From assembly GCF_001945365.1 (NCBI RefSeq), contig NZ_MSTQ01000005.1, positions 248,001-312,000 of the forward strand: a stretch of 64,000 nucleotides of DNA, in the 5' to 3' direction. The translations under genes were made by a program, and so were the position numbers. This DNA is from Pseudomonas reinekei (GTDB taxonomy: Bacteria > Pseudomonadota > Gammaproteobacteria > Pseudomonadales > Pseudomonadaceae). Shown here one piece after another: positions 28,473 to 35,631 of this stretch. How positions within the stretch are numbered: the first letter of the stretch is position 1; the number at the start of each line of letters is the position of its first letter. The notes under the pieces were generated by a model. It saw nothing but the letters and a program-made list of their open reading frames with translations, was not told where the DNA came from and ran no database searches.

Positions 28473-29829
28473 ACCTCTCAAGCTCGCCGTGGTCGGCCAC
28501 ACCAACGTCGGAAAAACCTCGTTGTTGCGCACCCTCACCCGCGATGTCGACTTTGGCGAAGTCTCCCATCGCCCCAGCACCACGCGTCATGTGGAGGGTG
28601 CTCGCTTGTCGGTGGACGGCGAACCGCTGCTCGATCTCTACGACACACCAGGCCTGGAAGACGCCATCGCGCTGCTCGACTACCTCGAACGCCTGGAACG
28701 GCCCGGCGAAAGACTGGACGGCCCGGCGCGACTGGCCCGCTTCCTCGAGGGCAGCGAAGCCCGACAGCGTTTCGAACAGGAGGCCAAAGTCTTGCGCCAG
28801 CTATTGGCCTCGGACGCCGGTCTCTATGTGATCGATGCCCGGGAACCGGTGCTGGCCAAGTATCGTGATGAGCTGGAAGTACTCGCCAGTTGCGGCAAGC
28901 CTTTGCTGCCGGTGCTGAATTTCGTCAGCAGCGCCAACCATCGCGAACCGGCGTGGCGTGAAGCGCTGGCGCGACTGGGTTTGCATGCATTGGTGCGCTT
29001 CGACAGCGTCGCGCCGCCGGAAGACGGCGAACGCCGGCTCTATGAAAGCCTCGCCCTGCTGCTGGAAACCGCACGGCCGCAACTGGAACGCTTGATCGCC
29101 GATCAACAGGCCCAGCGTCTGGCCCGTGAGCAAAGTGCTGCGCGGCTGATTGCCGAATTACTGATCGATTGCGCAGCCTGCCGACGCAGCGTGGTCAGCG
29201 AAGCCGAGCAGGAACAGCAAGCCATCAGCGAACTGCGCAAAGCGGTGCGCCAACGGGAACAACGCTGCGTCGAGTCCCTGCTCAAGCTGTACGCCTTCCG
29301 CCCACAGGACGCCGCAGCCAGCGATTTACCACTGCTTGATGGCCGTTGGGGCGATGACCTGTTCAACCCCGAAACCCTCAAGCAGCTGGGCGTGCGTGTC
29401 GGTGGCGGGATCGCCGCAGGGGCCGCCGCCGGAGCGGGAGTCGATCTGCTGGTCGGCGGCATCACCCTCGGTGCCGCCGCGCTGGCCGGTGCCATCGCCG
29501 GCGGCGCCCTGCAAACCGCGCGCAGTTATGGCAGCCGCTTGCTCGGCAAGCTCAAGGGCCAGCGTGAACTGACGGTCGATGACAACGTGCTGCGACTGTT
29601 GGCCCTGCGCCAACGGCAACTGCTGCAAGCGCTCAATGCCCGCGGGCATGCGGCGATGGACAGCATCCAGGTGGCCACGCCTGAGGACAAGTCCTGGCGC
29701 GAGGGCAAGTTGCCCGAAGCCTTGAACAGGGCCCGGGCGCATCCGCAATGGTCGTCGCTCAATGCCCATGCGAAGCTGAATCAGGCGGAGCGGCAGGAGC
29801 AGGTTGAGGTTCTGGCAGCAAAATTGTAG
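28465..29829 (+). CDS. DUF3482 GTPase with glycine-zipper segment
   Basis: The N-terminal half is a TRAFAC-class GTPase: G1 is VGHTNVGKTS (residues about 9-18), G2 is probably the Thr of RPSTTRHVEG, and G3 is LYDTPGLED. The expected G4 NKxD is replaced by LNFVSS, so guanine specificity may be altered. Residues about 308-360 form a glycine/alanine-rich stretch (GVRVGGGIAAGAAAGAG and following) like a glycine zipper that could insert into a membrane. The C-terminus is helical. It is coupled to the DUF2868 membrane protein. Function is unknown; membrane remodelling or stress response are possibilities only. Confidence 0.85.
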   Translation: MTKPLKLAVVGHTNVGKTSLLRTLTRDVDFGEVSHRPSTTRHVEGARLSVDGEPLLDLYDTPGLEDAIALLDYLERLERPGERLDGPARLARFLEGSEARQRFEQEAKVLRQLLASDAGLYVIDAREPVLAKYRDELEVLASCGKPLLPVLNFVSSANHREPAWREALARLGLHALVRFDSVAPPEDGERRLYESLALLLETARPQLERLIADQQAQRLAREQSAARLIAELLIDCAACRRSVVSEAEQEQQAISELRKAVRQREQRCVESLLKLYAFRPQDAAASDLPLLDGRWGDDLFNPETLKQLGVRVGGGIAAGAAAGAGVDLLVGGITLGAAALAGAIAGGALQTARSYGSRLLGKLKGQRELTVDDNVLRLLALRQRQLLQALNARGHAAMDSIQVATPEDKSWREGKLPEALNRARAHPQWSSLNAHAKLNQAERQEQVEVLAAKL

Positions 29830-29844
29830 CGTTCGATCCCGCCT

Positions 29845-29935
29845 CATCGCGGGCAAGCCCGCTCCCACAGGTTTTGTGGTTGCCACAAATCCAGGGCAAC
29901 ACAGGGACACTGTGGGAGCGGGCTTGCCAGCGATG
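29845..29935. repeat. REPIN (inverted REP pair)
   Basis: CATCGCGGGCAAGCCCGCTC plus CCACA at 29845-29869 faces the near-perfect inverse at 29911-29935. It separates the convergent GTPase gene and the PhnZ-like gene. Confidence 0.9.
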
Positions 29936-29957
29936 GACGCACCTCGGTCTCACATTT

Positions 29958-30515
29958 CTATGCAGCCAACAGGCGCAACGCCTTTTCCTTCAAAAGTCCC
30001 AGGTCAATCAGCGGCACATGCCTCTCTTTCGCCATTTCATCCCACTGCCGCATGCGCAGACTGACCTCGCACAACGGGTCCTGCTCGAACGCGTCAGCTT
30101 CGGCTTCGCTCATTACGCCCCCCTGATACTCCAGCGTGCGACGGCTGGCTTCGCTCAGGCGCTCGTAGTAACCCGGCTCGCGCAGTGTCAGGTAGCGCTT
30201 GGCCTGGACGTGATACTCCACTAACCGCGCCATGCGTTCGCTGAAGCCGGCACTGCGCAGGTAGTCGGCGCCCAGGCGTTCATGGCTGACCACGCCTAAA
30301 CCGCCCATGTTCTCGGCACCTTCTGCGCAGATGTGCCCGATGTCATGGAAAAATGCAGCGAGTACAACTTCGTCATCGAAACCTTCGGCCATCGCACATT
30401 GGGCGGCCTGGGACATGTGTTCGATCTGCGACACCGGCTCGCCGATGTAGTCGCTGTCGCCGAAGCGTTCGTACAGCCCGAACACCTCGGCGACCACTGG
30501 TTCGTTGCGGCCCAT
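29958..30515 (-). CDS. PhnZ-like HD-domain oxygenase of a phosphonate operon
   Basis: This 185-residue HD protein starts at ATG 30515, which has GGGGGA seven bases upstream; a TTG start 15 bases earlier is less likely. Residues Tyr23, Glu26, His33, His57-Asp58, His61, His78, His102, Lys106, Arg156 and Asp159 match, within two positions, those I recall for PhnZ. PhnZ is the mixed-valence diiron oxygenase that splits (R)-2-amino-1-hydroxyethylphosphonate into glycine and phosphate. The gene lies downstream of a 2-aminoethylphosphonate-type importer. No PhnY hydroxylase is in the window. Activity is inferred from residues and context; the family is also annotated as phosphonate-degradation HDIG protein. 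Confidence 0.83.
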   Translation of the reverse strand: MGRNEPVVAEVFGLYERFGDSDYIGEPVSQIEHMSQAAQCAMAEGFDDEVVLAAFFHDIGHICAEGAENMGGLGVVSHERLGADYLRSAGFSERMARLVEYHVQAKRYLTLREPGYYERLSEASRRTLEYQGGVMSEAEADAFEQDPLCEVSLRMRQWDEMAKERHVPLIDLGLLKEKALRLLAA

Positions 30516-30560
30516 CGAATATTCCCCCAATCAGTGAAATGTGTGGTGAAGGGTAGACCG

Positions 30561-30653
30561 CCATCGCTGGCAAGCCAGCTCCCACAGGGTGCACGGGTGC
30601 TCACACATTTTGCGGTTCACCTCGTCCTTTGTGGGAGCTGGCTTGCCAGCGAT
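30561..30653. repeat. REPIN inside the phosphonate operon
   Basis: CATCGCTGGCAAGCCAGCTC plus CCACA at 30561-30585 is perfectly inverted at 30629-30653. It lies between the binding-protein gene and the PhnZ-like gene, which are transcribed in the same direction. Confidence 0.92.
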
Positions 30654-30678
30654 GAGGCCCTGTCAGCCAACGAAGGGC

Positions 30679-31704
30679 TTACTTGGCCGCCACTTTCTCG
30701 GACTTGCCGTCATAGCGCTTGCGCCATTCGGTCAGGATTTCGTCGCGGTTCTTCGAGGCCCAGGCAAAGTCGTTCTTGATCAAACGCTGCTCGTAGTCGG
30801 CCGGCAGTTCGGTCTGCGGCTTGGCGATGCCAGGCTGGGCGAGCACGGCGAAGTTTTCTTTATAGAGTGCCATTGCCTCAGGGCTGGCCGAGAAGTCAGC
30901 CAGTTTCTTCGCGGCTTCTTCGTGTGGCGTGCCCTTGATCACGGCAGTCGCCTCGATTTCCCAGCCCAGGCCTTCCTTCGGCAGGATGATGTCCAGCGGC
31001 GCGCCCTGGCGTTTAAGCTGTACTGCCGGGTATTCGAAGGAAATACCAATCGGGAACTCACCTGCCGCCGCCAGTTTGCAAGGCTTGGAACCGGAATGAA
31101 CGTACTGGCCGATGTTCTGGTGCAGGCCGTCCATGTACGCCCAGCCCTGCTTCTCGCCGAAGGTTTGCAGCCAGGCGCTGACGTCGAGGAAACCGGTGCC
31201 GGACGACGCCGGGTTCGGCATAACGATCTTGCCTTTGTACTCAGGCTTGGTCAGGTCCTGCCAGCTCACTGGCTTGGTCAGACCCTGCTTCTCGGCTTCG
31301 ACGGTGTTGAAGCAAATGGTTGCGGCCCACACGTCCATGCCGACCCAGGCTGGAGGGTTGGCGGCGTCGCGGTAGTTAGCGCCAATCTTGCCCAGGTCCT
31401 TCGGTGCATAGCTTTGCAGCATGCCTTGCTGGTCGAGGATCGCCAGGCTCGAAGCGGCCAGGCCCCACACGGCGTCAGCCCGCGGGCGGGCTTTTTCGGC
31501 CAGCAGTTTGGCGGTAATGATGCCGGTGGAGTCACGCACCCACTTGATCTCGACGTCCGGGTTGGCCTTTTCGAAAGCCTCTTTGTAGGTCTTCAGTTGT
31601 TCGGCTTCGAGAGCGGTGTATACCGTCAACTCGGTTTTCGCCGCGAAGGCGTTCAGGCTGAAAGCGGTAAGGACAGCAGCGGCCAGGGCCATAGGCTTGA
31701 ACAT
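30679..31704 (-). CDS. 2-aminoethylphosphonate-type ABC transporter, periplasmic binding protein
   Basis: The 341-residue binding protein has a signal peptide (residues 1-21, cleaved after AFA). The mature N-terminus KTELTVYTALEAEQLKTY and later MPNPASSGTGFLDVSAWLQ place it in the iron/phosphonate-binding cluster (PhnS2/AepX-like). It should capture 2-aminoethylphosphonate or a relative in the periplasm. It is 39 bases downstream of the permease gene. Assignment to this substrate rests on the combination of fused permease, ATPase, LysR regulator and PhnZ-like protein. Confidence 0.85.
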   Translation of the reverse strand: MFKPMALAAAVLTAFSLNAFAAKTELTVYTALEAEQLKTYKEAFEKANPDVEIKWVRDSTGIITAKLLAEKARPRADAVWGLAASSLAILDQQGMLQSYAPKDLGKIGANYRDAANPPAWVGMDVWAATICFNTVEAEKQGLTKPVSWQDLTKPEYKGKIVMPNPASSGTGFLDVSAWLQTFGEKQGWAYMDGLHQNIGQYVHSGSKPCKLAAAGEFPIGISFEYPAVQLKRQGAPLDIILPKEGLGWEIEATAVIKGTPHEEAAKKLADFSASPEAMALYKENFAVLAQPGIAKPQTELPADYEQRLIKNDFAWASKNRDEILTEWRKRYDGKSEKVAAK

Positions 31705-31743
31705 GATCTTTTCCTGTTTTGAGTTGAGTGGGTTGTGCAGAGA

Positions 31744-33468
31744 TCAGTGACCGGGCGCGGTCTGCCGCCAGGCCTGTGAGCGGCGCAGCAAACCGCGCAA
31801 AGCCCAGGCCAGCAGCAGGGACACGCCCGCCGAAGTGAACAGAATCAGGGTCGACATCGCCGCCGCGCCGCCGACATTGCCGGCGTCGTCCATGTTCAGC
31901 ACCGCCACCGCCGCGAGGATGGTGTCGGGGCTGTAGAGGAAGATCGCCGCCGAGACAGTGGTCATGGCCGAGACGAACAGGTAGCGCACGATGTCCAGCA
32001 GCGCCGGCAGGCAAATCGGCACGGTAACGCGCAGGTAGTGCCGATACAGCGGCGCCTTGAGCGACAGCGCGGCGGCTTCGAACTCGGCATCGAGTTGGCG
32101 CAGCGCGGTGGTGGCGGTCATTTGCGCAGTGGTCAAATAGTGCGCAATGGTGCAGACCACCAGCAGGGTCATGGTCCCGTAGAGCACGTGCAGCGGGTTG
32201 CCGGTGAGGTTGAAGAAGAAGACGTAACCCAGCCCCAACACCAGGCCTGGCACCGCCATCGGGACGAAACTGAGCATGCGCAGTGTCAGATTCAGGCCGC
32301 GCTGGCCACGGGTTTTTTCCATCAGATAGGCGCCCGTGAAGATCAGTACGCTGCCGATCAACGCGGTGCACAACGCCATCTTCACGCTGTTGCCATAGGC
32401 CAGCCAGCCACCACCGGCGGTGTCATTGAACTGGTAATGGTTGAGCGACAGCGACAGGTTGTAAGGCCAGAACTTCACCAGCGACGAAAACACCGCCATA
32501 CCGAACACCAGCAACAACGTGGCGCAGATCAGCAGCACGATGGCTAGATAGCAGCTGTCGCGCAGCGTCGACGGCAACGGTTTGAACACTTGGGCGCGAC
32601 CGCTCATTGAATCGCCATGACGACGACGCAGCCAGGCATCAACCCCGAAGCTGAACAACGCCGGCAGCAACAGCACCATGCCGATCAGCGCGCCGCGACC
32701 GAATTGCTGCTGGCCGACCACGGCTTTGTAGGCTTCCAGCGCCAACACCTGATAGTCACCGCCGACCACCACGGGCACACCGAAGTCGGTGATGGTCAAG
32801 GTGAACACCAGACAGAACGCAGCGAACACCGCCTGACGCGTTGCCGGCCAGGTGATGCTGCGGAACGCTTTGGCGGGACTGGCGCCCATGCTCGAAGCGG
32901 CATCGAACAGTCGCGCATCCGCCAGGGACAACGCCGACAGCAGAATCATCAAGGCGTGTGGAAAGGTGTAGATGACCTCGCCCAGCACAATGCCCCAGAA
33001 GCCATAGATGTTGTCCGAGAGCAGGCCGCGCAGCATGCCCTGGTTACCGAACAGGTAAACCAGTGCAATCCCCGGCAACATCGATGGCGCCATCAATGGC
33101 AGCAACGAGATACCACGCCAGATGCCTTTGCCGGGAATCAATGTACGTTGCAGGGCGTAGGCAAACAGGTAGGCCAGCGGTACGACGATGGCCGCGACGC
33201 TGAGGGAAACCTTCAGGCTGTTACCCAGCAACCAGTGGAAGTTCTCGCTGGTCACCAGATCTTTCGCAGCGAGCCAGCCACCGCCCTGCCCGGCCTCGGT
33301 GCTGAAACCGCGCCAGAAGATCGCCAGCAACGGCATCAACACGGCAACGCCGAGCAACACCAGCAGGAGGACTTTGCCGCCGACCACGAAGATCCGGTCG
33401 CCCAGCTCGGCTCGGGAAATCTGCCGGACCTGCTTTTGCGGCAGCGGCAGCGCGATGTTCGCGCTCAT
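31744..33468 (-). CDS. 2-aminoethylphosphonate-type ABC transporter, fused double permease
   Basis: The 574-residue inner-membrane protein has two binding-protein-dependent permease domains in one chain, each with about six helices. The EAA-type cytoplasmic loops are seen at DAASSMGASPAKAFRSITWP (about residues 192-211) and EAAALSLKAPLYRHYLRV in the second half. Such fused permeases occur in iron(III) and PhnU2-type phosphonate importers. Its start overlaps the ATPase stop by one base (TGATG read on this strand), showing coupling. Confidence 0.87.
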   Translation of the reverse strand: MSANIALPLPQKQVRQISRAELGDRIFVVGGKVLLLVLLGVAVLMPLLAIFWRGFSTEAGQGGGWLAAKDLVTSENFHWLLGNSLKVSLSVAAIVVPLAYLFAYALQRTLIPGKGIWRGISLLPLMAPSMLPGIALVYLFGNQGMLRGLLSDNIYGFWGIVLGEVIYTFPHALMILLSALSLADARLFDAASSMGASPAKAFRSITWPATRQAVFAAFCLVFTLTITDFGVPVVVGGDYQVLALEAYKAVVGQQQFGRGALIGMVLLLPALFSFGVDAWLRRRHGDSMSGRAQVFKPLPSTLRDSCYLAIVLLICATLLLVFGMAVFSSLVKFWPYNLSLSLNHYQFNDTAGGGWLAYGNSVKMALCTALIGSVLIFTGAYLMEKTRGQRGLNLTLRMLSFVPMAVPGLVLGLGYVFFFNLTGNPLHVLYGTMTLLVVCTIAHYLTTAQMTATTALRQLDAEFEAAALSLKAPLYRHYLRVTVPICLPALLDIVRYLFVSAMTTVSAAIFLYSPDTILAAVAVLNMDDAGNVGGAAAMSTLILFTSAGVSLLLAWALRGLLRRSQAWRQTAPGH

Positions 33469-34544
33469 CAGGCAAACACCTGCAAGCTGCGTGGCGGCAA
33501 GGCGACCATGATCTGCTGTGCGCCAAGCCGCGGCATGGCTTCCGGTGCCAGTTCAGCCAGCAACGCATGGCCCGGCAGTTGATCGAGTTCGAAGCTCATG
33601 CGGCAGCGGTTGCCGAGGAAGGTGATTTCGCGAACCTTGGCCGGGAACAGGTTTTCCTCGTGCACCAGCGGGTTGACGTTGATCGCTTCCGGGCGGCAGA
33701 ACAAACGGCCCGAGGCGGTTTTGGCGCTGCCATCGGCCAGGCGCATGTTCATCCCGCCGACCTGGGCGTGGCTGTCACTGCTGCGCTGGAACGGCAACCA
33801 GTTACCCTGGCCGACGAACTCCGCCACGAACGGCGTAGCCGGGCGGTTGTAGATTTCCTGTGGCGTGGCGTACTGCTCGACCTTGCCGTTGTTCATCACG
33901 GCGATGCGGTCGGCCATCAGCATGGCCTCGTCCTGATTGTGGGTGACCATCAGGGTGGTGATGCCGAGGCTGCGTTGCAGTTGGCGCAGTTCGGTGCACA
34001 GGTGCTCGCGGACCCGGGCGTCGAGGGCCGACATCGGTTCGTCGAGCAGCAACAGTGACGGTGCCGGGGCCAAGGCGCGGGCCAGGGCAACACGCTGCTG
34101 CTGGCCGCCGGACAACTGGCCCGGGTACTTTTTCTCGCTGCCGCTCAGGCCGACCAGTTCCAGCATCTGCCCGACGCGCTGACGCATCTGATCGCGACCA
34201 CTGCCGGCCAGGCCGTAGGCAATGTTCGCTTCGACGGTGAGATTGGGGAACAACGCGTAGGACTGGAACAGAATGCCGTAGTCCCGCGCCTGCGGTGCCA
34301 GGTGGGAAACGTCGCGATCGCCCAGGTACAACTCGCCGCTGTCCTGTTTTTCCAGGCCGGCGATGCAACGCAACAAGGTGGTCTTGCCGCAGCCCGACGG
34401 GCCGAGCAGGCACACCAGCTCGCCCGCCGCTACGTCGAGGGACACGTTGTCCAGCGCGGTGAACGCACCAAAGCGTTTCTGTACGCCGCGCACCTTCATC
34501 GGTGCGCCGGGGTGGGTCAGGGCTGTTGCGATCGAATTGTTCAT
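33468..34544 (-). CDS. 2-aminoethylphosphonate-type ABC transporter, ATPase
   Basis: The 358-residue ATPase has Walker A GPSGCGKTT (about residues 49-57), Q-loop FQSYALFP, signature LSGGQQQRVALARAL, Walker B LLLLDEPMSALD and the switch His in VTHNQDEA. A C-terminal TOBE-like regulatory domain follows (about 260-358). It is the first gene of the four-gene unit ATPase, permease, binding protein, PhnZ-like protein. The type resembles PhnT. Confidence 0.9.
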   Translation of the reverse strand: MNNSIATALTHPGAPMKVRGVQKRFGAFTALDNVSLDVAAGELVCLLGPSGCGKTTLLRCIAGLEKQDSGELYLGDRDVSHLAPQARDYGILFQSYALFPNLTVEANIAYGLAGSGRDQMRQRVGQMLELVGLSGSEKKYPGQLSGGQQQRVALARALAPAPSLLLLDEPMSALDARVREHLCTELRQLQRSLGITTLMVTHNQDEAMLMADRIAVMNNGKVEQYATPQEIYNRPATPFVAEFVGQGNWLPFQRSSDSHAQVGGMNMRLADGSAKTASGRLFCRPEAINVNPLVHEENLFPAKVREITFLGNRCRMSFELDQLPGHALLAELAPEAMPRLGAQQIMVALPPRSLQVFA

Positions 34545-34663
34545 GGATGGGCCTCATCTGGCAGATGGGGCCATCCTAGGGTTGTAATACGTCCGTCATG
34601 TGGCAGTAAGGCAAAAACTGCCGATAGTGGTATTCAGGGATTTGGGTTGCACGGACTGGCTTC

Positions 34664-34727
34664 TTCGCGAGCGGGCTCGCTCCCGCAGTTGATCGCACTC
34701 CCCTGTGGGAGCGAGCCTGCTCGCGAA
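34664..34727. repeat. REPIN (inverted REP pair)
   Basis: TTCGCGAGCGGGCTCGCTCC plus CGCA at 34664-34687 faces the inverse at 34704-34727 with only 16 bases between. It separates the LysR gene from the transporter operon, both on the minus strand. Confidence 0.9.
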
Positions 34728-34751
34728 GAGGCCGGCAGAGACATCAGAGAT

Positions 34752-35615
34752 TCAGGCTGGAGACATTTCCTGCGCCAGCCCCAGAAACGCCGCTGGCAGC
34801 CGCGCGTTCTTGCGCTCCTTGAGGCAATACAGGTATTCGGGAATCTGCGGCGCATTTTCGATGGTCAGCACCCGCAAATGCGGATCATGGGGCACTTCCT
34901 GGCGGGCAATGATGCTGATGCCGATGTTGCGCAGCACCGCCTCGCGAATCGACTCGCGACTGCCGATCTCCAGCAGCGGCCCGAAACACACGCCGGCGCT
35001 GGCCAGCAATGCTTCGGTCAGACGTCGGGTAGTCGAGCCTGATTCGCGCATCAGCAGGGTATGCCCGGCCAACGCGCTGAGCGGCACATGACCGTGAACC
35101 GCCAGCGGATGATTACGATGCACCGCCAACACCAGCGGATCGCTGCCGAGCACCCGCCGAATCAGCCGTGCATCGTTGAGCAACTGCGAGGATGCCGCGA
35201 CGTCGACGCGGTACTCCTCCAAAGCTTCGAGCACTTGCTGGGAGTTGCCGATTTCCACCGACACTTCCACCTGCGGCAAGCGCTGGCGAAAGGTCTTCAC
35301 CAGGTCGAGGATGTAATAAGGCGCCGTCGCGGCAATGCGCAGCGTGCCCTGCACCTGGCCGCAATTGCGCAGGAAGAATTCGATATCGGCTTCCTGCTGC
35401 ATCAGCGCTTTGACCATCGGCAACAGCCGCGCGCCTTCATCGCTGACACTGAGGCGCCGGCCACCACGGTAGAACAACTCCACCGAATACTGGCTTTCGA
35501 GGTTGCGAATCTGCGTCGTCACCGTCGGCTGGCTCAGGCCGAGCTTTTTCGCCGCCTGGGTGATACTGCCCAAGCGGGCCACCATGTAAAACGCCTTCAG
35601 CTCGGCACTCAGCAC
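34752..35615 (-). CDS. LysR family regulator, probable regulator of the phosphonate operon
   Basis: The 287-residue LysR protein has the N-terminal winged helix-turn-helix (FYMVARLGSITQAAKKLGLSQPTV) and a periplasmic-binding-like effector domain (LRIAATAPYYILDLVKTF). It lies just upstream of, and codirectional with, the 2-aminoethylphosphonate-type transporter, as is usual for the phosphonate-associated LysR subgroup. It starts only 16 bases after the cadA stop, so some expression may come from the cadA transcript. The effector is unknown; 2-aminoethylphosphonate is the natural candidate. Confidence 0.85.
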   Translation of the reverse strand: MLSAELKAFYMVARLGSITQAAKKLGLSQPTVTTQIRNLESQYSVELFYRGGRRLSVSDEGARLLPMVKALMQQEADIEFFLRNCGQVQGTLRIAATAPYYILDLVKTFRQRLPQVEVSVEIGNSQQVLEALEEYRVDVAASSQLLNDARLIRRVLGSDPLVLAVHRNHPLAVHGHVPLSALAGHTLLMRESGSTTRRLTEALLASAGVCFGPLLEIGSRESIREAVLRNIGISIIARQEVPHDPHLRVLTIENAPQIPEYLYCLKERKNARLPAAFLGLAQEMSPA

Positions 35616-35631
35616 AACCCATCCTCATCCT

